Below the pieces are notes generated by a model. That model was not told where the DNA came from and searched no databases. It saw only the letters and a list, made by a program, of their open reading frames with translations. Positions 16,219 through 24,892 of a stretch of DNA of 64,000 nucleotides are shown here, piece by piece (position 1 is the first letter of the stretch; every line of letters begins with the position of its first letter). Source of the stretch: Tetraselmis striata (taxonomy: Eukaryota > Chlorophyta > Chlorodendrophyceae > Chlorodendrales > Chlorodendraceae); the NCBI GenBank assembly GCA_006384855.1, contig VCJN01003222.1, positions 496,001 through 560,000 on the forward strand, given 5' to 3'. A program made the position numbers and the translations under genes.

Positions 16219-16929
16219 TCAGGGGGCAACGTCCATCATCCCGCACGACCCTCCGCCGGTGGTCTTGGCCTTCCTGCCGGACGCCGCCTTCTTGGCCGCG
16301 GGAGCCGTGGACTTCTTGGCCGTAGCCGCCTTCTTGGCCGGAGCCGCCTTCTTCGCCGCGGTAGCCGTGGACTTCTTGGCCGGAGCCGCCTTCTTGGCCG
16401 GAGCCGCCTTCTTCGCCGCGGCCGCCTTCTTGGCCGGAGCCGCCTTCCTGGCCGGAGTTGACTTGCTCGACTTGGTCAGCGCGCTCGCCGCGTAGGTCGT
16501 TCCCACGAGGATCGCCGGCACGGCGAGGTCCGCCAGGGAGACAATGCCGCCGCCGGCGGGAATGTCCGGGCGTGGGAGGCCGCACGAGGAGCCTCCCCGG
16601 CGCCGGCCGCCCCGCAGGGACGCCATCTCCCGGCCGCCCTGCAGGCCGCTCATGTCATGTCCGGTGAGCACCCCCGCGTAGGCATCGTCCAGGGGCGCGT
16701 TGCCGCCCCGCGTCGGGCGCCGCCTCGCGGGCGGCGCGGCCCGGCCGCGCCTGGCGCCGCCCATCGTCATCGACATGCTCTCGTCCGTCGCGGGCGCCAT
16801 GTCAAGCTCCCCGCCCATCAACGAGGGGACGTGCATGTCGTTCATGCGGCCGTCGGCGCCGCCGCCGGACGCGATCCGTCGACGCCCGGTCTTCGCAGTC
16901 ACCATTCTCGTATACTTTTTGCCAAACAT
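16219..16929 (-). CDS. Histone H1-like basic protein with KKAAPAKKA repeats
   Basis: A 236-residue protein. The N-terminal 120 residues are Gly/Met/Arg-rich (MFGKKYTRMVTAKTGRRRIA, SMSMTMGGARRGR). A hydrophobic segment follows at about 128-148 (IVSLADLAVPAILVGTTYAA). Residues about 155-225 are repeats of Ala-Pro-Ala-Lys-Lys-Ala-Ala, identical in style to histone H1 tails and to DNA-packaging proteins of viruses and bacteria. The tail ends GGGSCGMMDVAP. The Met-rich N-terminus plus a possible membrane segment resembles virion core or membrane-linked DNA-binding proteins. Packaging the genome or tethering it to the inner membrane is the likely role (inference). Confidence 0.7.
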   Translation of the reverse strand: MFGKKYTRMVTAKTGRRRIASGGGADGRMNDMHVPSLMGGELDMAPATDESMSMTMGGARRGRAAPPARRRPTRGGNAPLDDAYAGVLTGHDMSGLQGGREMASLRGGRRRGGSSCGLPRPDIPAGGGIVSLADLAVPAILVGTTYAASALTKSSKSTPARKAAPAKKAAAAKKAAPAKKAAPAKKSTATAAKKAAPAKKAATAKKSTAPAAKKAASGRKAKTTGGGSCGMMDVAP

Positions 16930-17131
16930 TTTTTTCCGGCATTCCGCTTTCCCCAGACCCAGACTCTTCGCGGCTTTTCTGCCCGTGCTGGACGCACGGG
17001 CGGGCGCGGGGCGTCACGGCCCGCCGGGCGCATGCGCATCGGACCAGCAGCCCCGCCATCGACGTCTGGAAGGATGTGCACGTGCGCCCAACGCCCACCG
17101 GACCAACTCTGTCAACGTTGTCGACGACGAT

Positions 17132-17479
17132 CTACCTCGCCGCATCAGGAGCGTGGGAGCACGTCACGTCGTACCGAACGACGTTGCGCAGGCCCAGCAC
17201 CGGCTCGTCCCCCAGTCGGAGCTCGTAGCTCTTGTCCGGCACGACGGTGAAGGTGTCGATCACCGGCAGAACGGGGAGTCCGAGAGGCACCGCGGCGGTG
17301 ACCGCGCGGAGCGTCACGTCCGGGGGAACCGGCGTGAAGCGACCCTCCCGGTCCACGAACGTGATGATGGCGAACCTGCCGCGCGCGGTGATGGTGAGCC
17401 TCACGGCCACGGGGTGCAGCGCCCGCGGCCGGATGACGTCGGTCGTCCCTTCGGGCCGGTCGAAGTCGAAGGAAACCAT
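17132..17479 (-). CDS. Small beta-rich protein, 115 residues
   Basis: Starts MVSFDFDRPEGTTDVIRPRA at the ATG at 17479. Strands of alternating hydrophobic residues (RLTITARGRFAIITFVDREG, LPVLPVIDTFTVVPDKSYEL) suggest a compact beta sandwich or barrel. No motif or family is recognised. It is head to head with the acetyltransferase gene 70 bases away, where an AT-rich stretch (GAAAAAAATACGCTCATATT) may hold the promoters. Confidence 0.55.
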   Translation of the reverse strand: MVSFDFDRPEGTTDVIRPRALHPVAVRLTITARGRFAIITFVDREGRFTPVPPDVTLRAVTAAVPLGLPVLPVIDTFTVVPDKSYELRLGDEPVLGLRNVVRYDVTCSHAPDAAR

Positions 17480-17548
17480 GTCGCTCTGTCACTGGCGCAT
17501 GAAAAAAATACGCTCATATTTTTGTGGGAACCCCTGTAAGCAACAAAC

Positions 17549-18109
17549 ATGGACAACGTCGTGCACGGCGAGATCCACGGAGTCATGCTCGCCGCGAGGG
17601 ATCGGGGGTTCCTGGCGAGCATCTCCACGCTTCTCGCGCAGCTCCGGGGGGATCGCCGCGCCGCCGCGATAGACCTCCTCATCGAGTCCCACCCCGACGC
17701 CGACGACGGCGGGGTCTCCGCCGACCGGTCGGAGCTGAAGGGACTGGGAAAGAGCCCCGCCAAGGTCGCCACCCACCTCGCCCTCCTGTTCGCGGGCACC
17801 GCCGTGCACGCCATGGCCCGACTCACGTTCTACCGCGGCGCGGGCCACCGGGTCGTAGGCGTCCTCAGCGCGGTGGTCACGAGAAAGAGCCAGCGCCGGA
17901 GGGGGCTCGCCGCCCGCGTGCTGTCCTCGCTCCTCGACAAGCACCCCGGGATTGCCGTCCGGCTCGCCGTCGACCCGGCCAACGGGCCCGCCGTCGCCTG
18001 CTACCGGAGCCTCGGGCTGGTCCCCGTCCGTGGCATCGCCCGCGGAAAATCCGGCACCGCCTCCCGGACCGTCCTGGAGCGCCCCGCTAGTACACCCCCA
18101 GCGGCGTGA
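17549..18109 (+). CDS. GNAT-family N-acetyltransferase
   Basis: A 186-residue protein. The C-terminal half carries the GNAT core: VVTRKSQRRRGLAARVLSSL is motif A with the acetyl-CoA pyrophosphate loop (R-R-x-G-x-A), and LAVDPANGPAVACYRSLGLV is motif B with the typical N-x-x-A-x-x-x-Y-x-x-x-G-F/L pattern. The N-terminal half is helical and without a clear relative. GNAT enzymes transfer an acetyl group to protein or small-molecule amines; the substrate cannot be inferred. Confidence 0.85.
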   Translation: MDNVVHGEIHGVMLAARDRGFLASISTLLAQLRGDRRAAAIDLLIESHPDADDGGVSADRSELKGLGKSPAKVATHLALLFAGTAVHAMARLTFYRGAGHRVVGVLSAVVTRKSQRRRGLAARVLSSLLDKHPGIAVRLAVDPANGPAVACYRSLGLVPVRGIARGKSGTASRTVLERPASTPPAA

Positions 18110-18328
18110 CGTCCCCGCTCACTGCACCCGCTGCAACACCCACGACGCGCAGCCAACCCGCCAGGACCGCCGCGCGCGATGTCGCTCGTCTTCAACCACG
18201 CGCCGTGCCGTACCCCGGCAAGCGCGGGGCAGCGCTCCACATGGGCGCGCCATCGCGCCATCTCCGGGCGTACCATCGCGCGTTTCGTCACATTTTTCCT
18301 CCGCGAGTACAGAAAGGGACGCGCGACC

Positions 18329-18931
18329 ATGTCCTCCGGCCGCCTCTTCTTCGATCTCCACCGACCCACGGACGACAAGTGCGCCTACACCGTCGAGGAG
18401 GACCAGAACCGGAGCCAGTTCGACTATACCATGCTGAACCTACACAACCAGAAGCGCGACGATCTCGTGGAGTTCACCTCGCAGCACCTCAACCTCCGCT
18501 TCGGCGACGGCGTCAACGGCCTCGCGTCGCCGCAGACCATCGATCAGGACTCCTCCTTCCGCAACGACACGAAGTGGACGCCGCGCGGCGTGCAGCAGCT
18601 CCCCGTGCGCACCTACCACGCGGTGCCCGACCTCAGCGGCGGCGCCGTGCATGACACCAAGGGCGAGGAGGGCGTCGCGTGGGGGGACTCCACCTTCAAC
18701 CGATCCACCGCGCTCTCAGGGGTGTTCATCGAGCAGCAGTACCAGCCGCTCATCCCCTCGCTGCAGGGCGAGGTGCAGGACGCCGCGCACATCGTCGAGC
18801 CGTGGACGCGCGGCGGCGACAGCACACGCGAGGCGTCGCGCAGCCTCGCGTTCATCCAGACGCAGGGCTACGGCCGCGGGGACACGGCGGCGGCCGGCGG
18901 CCGCCCCGCCCCGTACGTTCGCGGGACATAA
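18329..18931 (+). CDS. Unrecognised 200-residue protein, possibly structural
   Basis: From the ATG at 18329 (GCGACCATGTCC). The protein is polar, rich in Asp, Gln, Ser and Thr, with no membrane segment: SGRLFFDLHRPTDDKCAY, FDYTMLNLHNQKRDDLVEFT, QQYQPLIPSLQGEVQDAAHI. This composition is like virion structural proteins of giant viruses, but no family is recognised. It is followed directly by the ssDNA-binding protein gene on the same strand, 109 bases downstream. Confidence 0.6.
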   Translation: MSSGRLFFDLHRPTDDKCAYTVEEDQNRSQFDYTMLNLHNQKRDDLVEFTSQHLNLRFGDGVNGLASPQTIDQDSSFRNDTKWTPRGVQQLPVRTYHAVPDLSGGAVHDTKGEEGVAWGDSTFNRSTALSGVFIEQQYQPLIPSLQGEVQDAAHIVEPWTRGGDSTREASRSLAFIQTQGYGRGDTAAAGGRPAPYVRGT

Positions 18932-19040
18932 GGAGACTCGTCCGCTCCCCCGCAGGCACAGCTCCCGCCCCGGCCACGCCTCTCCCATCCGTGGTCTCCT
19001 CGACTCACCGCTTCCCTTCGCTCGCACCTGTCCGCGCGCT

Positions 19041-19862
19041 ATGTCGGCCGTCCAGCTCTTCTCCGAGTTCCAGCCCTCCTCCTTGGAGGAGGGGTCCGTG
19101 CGCAACCTCGACAACGGCGCCAAGATCGTCTTTCTCAACCACGGCCCCGACCGCTCCCCCGTGATCCTGCAGACCGGCACGCTCCGGACCATCAAGGGCA
19201 TCGAGTCCAACGACTTCGGCGATGGGCCCACCAAGCACACCATGGAGCTCGCGCTCGCTCCGGAGGACCCGGAGTACCAGAAGCTTGCCGCGATGGACGA
19301 GGCCATCGTCAACCTCGCGTTCCACAGCAAGCAGAAGTGGCTCAAGTCCAAGACCGGAGCGGCGTACAGCAGCATCGACATGGTCCGCGACAAGTACACG
19401 CCCACGCTCAGGATCCCGCGGGACAAGGAGGGCAACGTCACGGACCGGTGGCCGCCCAGCTTCCGCGTGACCATCCCCCAGGACCGCAACACCGGCGCCT
19501 TCAATGTGGAAGTATGGGACAGCAAGCGCCGTCGGATCGATGCCAGCGAGTTCATCGGCCAGAGCCGGAACGCGCAGGTCACGGTCATCGCGCGATGCAC
19601 CGGAATCTGGGTGGCCGGAAACGCGTTCGGCGTGTCGTGGAAGGCGCAGCAGATCCTCGTCCACGCCGCCGGGCGGTCCGCCATCGCCTCGTTCGCCTTC
19701 ATCGGGGCCGACAAGCTCCTCGACGAGGACGCCGACGCCGACGCCGGCGCGATTGCTCCGGTCAAGCCGCCCGCACGAACCTTCGCCCCGTCGCTCGCCG
19801 CCGCCACGGCGGCCGCGGCCGGTCCGTGCGAGGACGACGAGTACCTAGAGGACAGCGACTGA
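19041..19862 (+). CDS. Single-stranded-DNA-binding protein, gp2.5-like type
   Basis: A 273-residue protein from the ATG at 19041. KQKWLKSKTGAAYSSIDMV followed by YTPTLRIPRDKEGN, PPSFRVTIPQDRN and FNVEVWDSKRRRID matches the pattern of the nucleocytovirus ssDNA-binding family related to phage T7 gp2.5: an aromatic W-x-x-K, a Y-x-P-x-L/V-R strand, then paired OB-fold strands and a conserved WDS-type turn. The C-terminus is acidic and ends ECDDEYLEDSD-like, as in SSBs that recruit partners through an acidic tail. It would coat ssDNA during replication with the primase-helicase encoded at 26.5-29.3 kb. Confidence 0.6.
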   Translation: MSAVQLFSEFQPSSLEEGSVRNLDNGAKIVFLNHGPDRSPVILQTGTLRTIKGIESNDFGDGPTKHTMELALAPEDPEYQKLAAMDEAIVNLAFHSKQKWLKSKTGAAYSSIDMVRDKYTPTLRIPRDKEGNVTDRWPPSFRVTIPQDRNTGAFNVEVWDSKRRRIDASEFIGQSRNAQVTVIARCTGIWVAGNAFGVSWKAQQILVHAAGRSAIASFAFIGADKLLDEDADADAGAIAPVKPPARTFAPSLAAATAAAAGPCEDDEYLEDSD

Positions 19863-20024
19863 TTGCGCCGGGGCGAATGTAAGAAAAATGAGAAATCCAT
19901 ACCCGAAACACCCTCGAAGTCACGAGTCCGAGCTTGCACTCGAATGCCGCTATGAAAAAAAATTGAACGTGATACAATACGTATTCACGCTAGATTCGGA
20001 CCAGTTCCAATCGCTCAAGAAATC

Positions 20025-21246
20025 GAGCGGATCGAAGCCGTCGGGTTCTCACACTCCAAGTGAGGACGTCCAGATGACTCTCCGCCTCCCGGCCAGAAAA
20101 AACTGGTCGGGTGTCGCGCCGTCCCCGAAGACGACGCGAGCGATCACCCCGGTCGAGCGGATCGAAGCCGTCGGGTTCTCACACTCCAAGTGAGGACGTC
20201 CAGATGACTCTCTGCCTCCCGGCCAGAAAAAACTGGTCGGGTGTCGCGCCGTCCCCGAAGACGACGCGAGCGATCACCCCGGTCGTGCGGATCGAAGCCG
20301 TCGGGTTCTCACACTCCAAGTGAGGACGTCCAGATGACTCTCCGCCTCCCGGCCACGGCAAGTTGGTCGGGTGTCGCGCCGTCCCCGAAGACGACGCGAG
20401 CGATCACCCCGGTCGTGCGGATCGAAGCCGTCGGGTTCTCACACTCCAAGTGAGGACGTCCAGATGACTCTCCGCCTCCCGGCCACGGCAAGTTGGTCGG
20501 GTGTCGCGCCGTCCCCGAAGACGACGCGAGCGATCACCCCGGTCGTGCGGATCGAAGCCGTCGGGTTCTCACACTCCAAGTGAGGACGTCCATATGACTC
20601 TCCGCCTCCCGGCCAGAAAAAATTGGTCGGGTGTCGCGCCGTCCCCGAAGACGACGCGAGCGATCACCCCGGTCGTGCGGATCGAAGCCGTCGGGTTCTC
20701 ACACTGCAAGTGAGGACGTCCAGATGACTCTCCGCCTCCCGGCCAAAAGAACGGTCGGGTGTCGCGCCGTCCCCGAAGACGACGCGAGCGATCACCCCAG
20801 GACGAGCGGATCGACGCCGTCGGGTTCTCACACTGCAAGTGAGGACGTCCAGATGGCTCTCCTTCTCCCCACCCCCAAGGACGAGCGGATCGACGCCGTC
20901 GGGTTCTCACACTGCAAGTGAGGACGTCCAGATGGCTCTCCTTCTCCCCACCCCCAAGGACGAGCGGATCGACGCCGTCGGGTTCTCACACTGCAAGTGA
21001 GGACGTCCAGATGGCTCTCCTTCTCCCCACCCCCAAGGACGAGCGGATCGACGCCGTCGGGTTCTCACACTCCAAGTGAGGACGTCCAGATGGCTCTCCT
21101 TCTCCCCACCCCCAAGGACGAGCGGATCGACGCCGTCGGGTTCTCACACTGCGAGTGAGGACATCCAGATGACTCTCCGCCTCCCGGCCAGAAAAAATGG
21201 TCGGGTGTCGTGCCGTCCGAGATGACGACGCGAGCGATCACCCCCG
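20025..21246. repeat. Tandem array with 130-bp and 79-bp units sharing one core
   Basis: Units begin at GAGCGGATCG. Six of about 130 bp start at 20025, 20155, 20285, 20415, 20545 and 20675; four of exactly 79 bp start at 20804, 20883, 20962 and 21041; a last 130-type unit starts at 21120. All share a core of about 57 bp with CTCACACTCCAAGTGAGGAC, in which CTCAC and GTGAG can form a 5-bp stem with a 7-base loop. The long unit adds a segment with GTCGGGTGTCGCGCCGTCCC. The array lies in the gap after the ssDNA-binding protein gene and holds no credible gene; the short repeated open frames in it are products of the repeat. An AT-rich stretch (AAAAAAAATTGAACGTGATA) precedes it. Confidence 0.9.
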
Positions 21247-21416
21247 TATAAAAGCCATTTGGTTTTTGTCGTATATCACCCCGGTAAAGCCATTTTTTCC
21301 ATGGTTTTTTCCTCGTGTGACGATGACGTCCGGAAGGGGCAGCATATGCATATCTGAGTGCATCATGAAAGGTGAGCTCAAAGCACGGCCATGGTTTTCC
21401 TCGGCATTACCCCAGC

Positions 21417-21830
21417 ATGTGGGCGAGGAACGCGGCTACGGCGGTACACAACGCCGTTCGAGACGCCGTCGCCTTGGACGCGTTCAGAACTCTGAACGAT
21501 ATAGTCGCGTCGCTCAAAAAATCAAAACAATCTACGCGTCAAAGAGCACGGCTCACAGGCATCTCAAATGAGGCGGATTCACGCGAAAGCGCGCGGTTCG
21601 CCGCTTCTCGCAACAGGGGCTGACAGCGAGCGACGCCGCGCAGTTACTCTCCGCCGGCGGTGAAGTGATCTCCATCGACGAAGCGAGTGTGGTGCTGGAA
21701 AGGCAGCCGCTTTACGGCTGTACACTTGACGGGACGCGCGCATTGTACCGCAGCAAAAAGCCCGCGCGCGACAACCGCGTGACGCTACTCCTAGCGGTGA
21801 CGTCCTGCAGTGGCTGCGCGCCGGCGAGGG
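21417..21830 (+). pseudogene. Remnant of an IS630/Tc1-mariner-type transposase
   Basis: Two frames across this stretch carry transposase-like sequence. The later one reads VISIDEASVVLERQPLYG then CTLDGTRALYRSKKPARDNR and VTLLLAVTS, which matches the first catalytic Asp region (IDE) and following strands of DDE transposases of the IS630/Tc1/mariner group. The earlier one (MWARNAATAVHNAVRDAVAL, ending AARFAASRN-like) fits the helical region before it. The coding region is disrupted by at least one frame change and lacks the second and third catalytic acids, so it is a relic. Local AT content is higher than in the flanking genes. It lies directly after the tandem array. Confidence 0.5.
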
Positions 21831-21978
21831 CTTCCCCTGTGACTCTGCTGTGTGCTCGCCTCCATCGTCGCCGTCGCCGTCCGGAACAGCCACACGAACG
21901 GGACGTTGGGGTCCAACTGGTGCTTCTGGGCCAACTCCGCCGCCGTCTGGGTCGCGGTCGACGCGTTCCGGAGGTAAA

Positions 21979-22437
21979 TCAGCCGCCGGTCCTGGGCGCG
22001 GAATAGATGTGCAGCGCGTCGCCGACGTTCCGCAGGACGTACATCGTCCCGGGAGGGGGCGGCGGGAGGAGCGGGGCCGCCTGCTCGAGCGCGGCGGCCG
22101 GAGCCGTTTTCGGCGCGGGGGCCTCGCTCGGACGCTTGCCGGCGGCGCACGCGCGGATGGCCGTCACGCGTTCGAACTCGCCGACGATCCGCTTGATGTC
22201 GTCGCGGTCCGGGCCACCGAAGCGGCAGGTCCAGTACAGGTTCCGCATTTGGTGGATGGGGTCGTAGCGCTCCGGGAAGCCCACCCGCCGCAGCTCCCCG
22301 ACCTCCTGGTCGCAGGGTTCGCGGTCCGCCTCGTACGCGCGCAAGCACCGCAGGATGGCTTCGTAGTCGCCCTCGCTGACGACTCCCGAAAAGCAGATCG
22401 CGAGCGCTTCCAGGATGAGACCGTACCGCGAGGGCAT
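21979..22437 (-). CDS. Unrecognised 152-residue protein
   Basis: From the ATG at 22437. The N-terminal 95 residues look helical (RYGLILEALAICFSGVVSEG, DYEAILRCLRAYEADREPC, MRNLYWTCRFGGPDRDDIKR). A Pro/Ala-rich linker (about 104-130) leads to a short beta-like tail (TMYVLRNVGDALHIYSAP). It diverges from the F-box/ankyrin gene across about 110 bases. No family is recognised. Confidence 0.55.
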   Translation of the reverse strand: MPSRYGLILEALAICFSGVVSEGDYEAILRCLRAYEADREPCDQEVGELRRVGFPERYDPIHQMRNLYWTCRFGGPDRDDIKRIVGEFERVTAIRACAAGKRPSEAPAPKTAPAAALEQAAPLLPPPPPGTMYVLRNVGDALHIYSAPRTGG

Positions 22438-22551
22438 TTGTCTATGAATTTGGAGCAAGGGAAAAAAACGCGGAAACCAGCGCGCGGGCGGGGCCGTAAA
22501 GGAAGGCGGCGACATCGCCGAGCGACTCCGAAGCGAAACCTTGCGTGCCCG

Positions 22552-23925
22552 ATGCCCGAGCCCGAGCGCGCCGGCGGCTGGAATGACCTGCCCGACGAGC
22601 TCGCGCGAAGGGTCGCGGAGGCCCTGTCGCCCGGCGCCGGCGCGATCTTGGCGGTGTCCTCGGTGTCGTCGCAGTGGCGCCACGCCTGCCGAGGCCTCCA
22701 AAAGTCGCCCGCCCGCGAGATCATAACGGCCGCCGCGCGCGAGGGGCGCCTGGAGTTCGCCCGGTGGGCGCACGCGCAGGGCTGCCCCTGGCCCGTGGCG
22801 GCGTGCTCGGAGGCGGCGGAGGGCGGCCATCTGGACCTCCTCCGGTGGCTTCACGAACGGGGGTGCCCCTGGGACAAGCGCGCGTGCGAATCAGCGGCGC
22901 GCGGCGGCCACGTGCACGTCCTCCGGTGGCTCCGCGAGCGGGGATGCCCCTGGGACGCGTACACGTGCGCCTTCGCCGCGGAAAGCGGCCACTTCGAGGC
23001 CCTCCGATGGCTCCGCGAACGGGGGTGTCCCTGGAACGAGTGGACGTGCTGCCTCGCCGCCCGCGGCGGCCACTTGGAGGTGCTCCAGTGGGCGCGCGAG
23101 GCCGGCTGCCGCTGGGACGAGCGCGCGTGCGAATTCGCCGCGGAGGAGGGCCACTTTGAGGCGCTCCGGTGGGCGCGCGAGCGGGGGTGCCCGTGGGACT
23201 GGCGTACCTGCGCCGCCGCGGCGCGAGGCGGCCACCTGGAGATCCTGCGGTGGGCGCGCGAGGCCGGGTGCCCCTGGGACAGCTCCACGTGCACCCTCGC
23301 CGCCCGCGGCGGCCACCTGGAGGTGCTCCAGTGGGCGCGCGAGGCCTGGTGCCCCTGGAACGTCTTCACGTGCGCCGCCGCCGCCGAGGAGGGCCACTTC
23401 GAGTTGCTGCGGTGGGCGCGCGAAAACGGGTGCCCCTGGAACGAGCGCACGTGCGCCGCCGCCGCGGGCGGCGGCCGCCTGGAGATCCTGCGGTGGGCGC
23501 GCGAGGCCGGGTGCCGCTGGGACGGCTCCACGTGCACCGCCGCCGCCCGCGGCGGCCACCTGGAGGTACTCCGGTGGGCGCGCGAGCGGGGGTGTCCGTG
23601 GGACTGGACAGCGTGCTACTGCGCCGCCAAGGGAGGCCACCTGGAGACCCTACAGTGGGCGCGCGAGGCCGGGTGCCCCTGGAACGAGCTCACGTGCTCC
23701 GCCGCCGCCGAGGGCGGCCACCTGGATGTGCTGCAGTGGGCGCGCGAGGCCGGGTGCCCCTGGAACGAGGGCACGTGCTCCGCCGCCGCCCTCGGCGGCC
23801 ACCTGGAGGTGCTCCGGTGGGCGCGCGAGCGGGGGTGTCCGTGGGACTGGGTCGCGTGCACGACACCCGCCGCCTGCGGCCGCAACCTGGACGCGGTCCG
23901 GTGGGCGCGCGAGCAAGGCCCGTAG
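22552..23925 (+). CDS. F-box protein with CPWD-type ankyrin repeats
   Basis: About 457 residues from the ATG at 22552 (another in-frame ATG at 22444 would add a basic leader and start only 6 bases from the divergent gene). Residues about 7-45 read WNDLPDELARRVAEALSPGA then ILAVSSVSSQWRHACRG, a good F-box. The rest is about 14 repeats of 27 residues with GHLEVLRWAREAGCPWDE. F-box proteins join substrates to Skp1-cullin ubiquitin ligases, with the repeat region choosing the substrate. The F-box plus ankyrin layout is a known giant-virus strategy to turn the host ubiquitin system on chosen proteins. Confidence 0.88.
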   Translation: MPEPERAGGWNDLPDELARRVAEALSPGAGAILAVSSVSSQWRHACRGLQKSPAREIITAAAREGRLEFARWAHAQGCPWPVAACSEAAEGGHLDLLRWLHERGCPWDKRACESAARGGHVHVLRWLRERGCPWDAYTCAFAAESGHFEALRWLRERGCPWNEWTCCLAARGGHLEVLQWAREAGCRWDERACEFAAEEGHFEALRWARERGCPWDWRTCAAAARGGHLEILRWAREAGCPWDSSTCTLAARGGHLEVLQWAREAWCPWNVFTCAAAAEEGHFELLRWARENGCPWNERTCAAAAGGGRLEILRWAREAGCRWDGSTCTAAARGGHLEVLRWARERGCPWDWTACYCAAKGGHLETLQWAREAGCPWNELTCSAAAEGGHLDVLQWAREAGCPWNEGTCSAAALGGHLEVLRWARERGCPWDWVACTTPAACGRNLDAVRWAREQGP

Positions 23926-23973
23926 CGGCGTGTTTTTACCCGCCGACGCCGCTGCGTGACGGCCAGCAGATTA

Positions 23974-24300
23974 CACCCTTTGCCATATTTTTCTGCACAC
24001 CGGGTAATGTACGACAAGCAACTTGTGCATCGTGCAGTCATTCATTACTTGCATTTCAACCGCTCGTTGCGGAATGTGGCCTCAGTCTACGGGTGCGGCT
24101 ACACGACGCTGGGCGGATGGGTCAGAAAGCAGCTCGGTACATTGACACCGCCTCCGCGGAAACGGAAATCGCCGGTCAGCGACGTGATACGCCCACCAGC
24201 GACGGTAGCCTCTCGAAAAGTCGGGGTCCAAAAGTTAGGCGTCTCTGTGCCAGAGTCCTTTGCCAAAAAGTGGTGTGCAGGTTTTAGATGGCAAAGAGTG
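23974..24300. mobile_element. Small mariner-like element with TA target-site duplication
   Basis: A 327-bp element. The left end CACCCTTTGCCATATTTTTC and following TGCACAC mirror the right end, whose reverse complement begins CACTCTTTGCCATCTAAAAC followed by CTGCACACC, giving imperfect inverted repeats of about 28 bp. TA dinucleotides flank both sides (23972-23973 and 24301-24302), the duplication typical of Tc1/mariner/IS630 transposons. It holds one short reading frame with a transposase-type DNA-binding domain but no DDE catalytic part, so it needs a transposase from elsewhere. Two related right ends occur at 55965 and 58677. Comparable small mariner-type elements are known from pandoraviruses (established knowledge). 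Confidence 0.8.
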
Positions 24301-24303
24301 TAA
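24007..24303 (+). CDS. Helix-turn-helix fragment of a mariner-type transposase
   Basis: A 98-residue frame inside the small mariner-like element. The N-terminus QLVHRAVIHYLHFNRSLRNV followed by ASVYGCGYTTLGGWVRKQ has the spacing of the first helix-turn-helix of Tc1/mariner transposases (repeated aromatic YYL, then V-A-x-x-Y/F, then LxxWV). A basic linker KRKSPVSDVIRPPATV follows. The final residues are coded by the inverted repeat itself and the stop codon uses the TA target site. With the catalytic domain absent it could still bind ends and act as a repressor, or simply be a remnant. Confidence 0.55.
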   Translation: MYDKQLVHRAVIHYLHFNRSLRNVASVYGCGYTTLGGWVRKQLGTLTPPPRKRKSPVSDVIRPPATVASRKVGVQKLGVSVPESFAKKWCAGFRWQRV

Positions 24304-24381
24304 ATCATGCGACCAATCGCCTGACGCAGTCCGTCCTGGAGTAGTGAAAACACGTGGTTCACAAGGCGACCGAGTGAGCAC

Positions 24382-24756
24382 TCAGTCGTCCTGCGTGCCG
24401 CGTGTTCGCACCCATAGGTAGCAGTGCGTCCCGTAGGGGCACTGCTTGGTTGCCTCCGTAACGCTGTTCTGGGACATGTTGCGGAAGCATTCCATGTGCA
24501 CAAGGTGACCGCAGTCGCACTTGTGAATGTCCGTGCGCGCGTTCAGCTCGTCGCAGCACACCAGACAGGTGGAGTTGGCGTCGGCGTCCCCGATGTTGGG
24601 GTTCAGGCGGGTCGCCGTCGCGTGCCGGCAGTCGAAGCAGTAGATGTTGTCATGCTCCGGCTTGGGGTTGCGGCAGTTGGGTCCCGGGCAGCGGTTGCCC
24701 CGGCGGACACCGAGGTTGCGGCCGCGGCGCATGCTTCCGGAGTTGCGCTTCGCCAT
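24382..24756 (-). CDS. RING-like zinc-binding protein
   Basis: A 124-residue protein from the ATG at 24756 with a basic start (MAKRNSGSMRRGRNLGVRRG). Two metal-binding regions follow. The first, RCPGPNCRNPKPEHDNIYCFDC, has Cys pairs of zinc-ribbon spacing. The second, TCLVCCDELN then HKCDCGHLVHMECFRNMSQ and KQCPYG, has C-x2-C ... C-x-C-G-H-x2-H-x2-C ... C order like a RING or related cross-brace finger. RING fingers typically give ubiquitin E3 ligase activity. With F-box, OTU and PIAS-like genes nearby it fits a viral interest in ubiquitin-type signalling. Whether all ligands are present in RING register cannot be settled by eye. Confidence 0.65.
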   Translation of the reverse strand: MAKRNSGSMRRGRNLGVRRGNRCPGPNCRNPKPEHDNIYCFDCRHATATRLNPNIGDADANSTCLVCCDELNARTDIHKCDCGHLVHMECFRNMSQNSVTEATKQCPYGTHCYLWVRTRGTQDD

Positions 24757-24892
24757 GTGACTGACGGAGGGTGGGGTGGGTGGGGGCGGGAGTCGAGGGT
24801 GGTCGAGTGCGTGCGTGCGGCGGTGTGTGTGTGCGTGTGTGAGGAAGGCAGTATGCATCCGGGATTCAAAAATTTTGTGTGACGAACAGCCA

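Noticed and set aside
20111-20921. Series of 70-codon frames in the array
   Set aside because: They are the same frame repeated every 130 bp, created by the repeat. No start-region signal or domain is present.
20025-21246. The tandem array as a CRISPR array
   Set aside because: Units are 79 or 130 bp with nearly identical sequence throughout. There are no unique spacers and no cas genes, and the setting is a eukaryotic virus.
24776-24892. Upstream extension of the C5 methyltransferase to 24776
   Set aside because: The extension is Gly/Cys/Arg-biased from a GT-rich stretch between divergent genes; the family's first strand begins right after the ATG at 24893.
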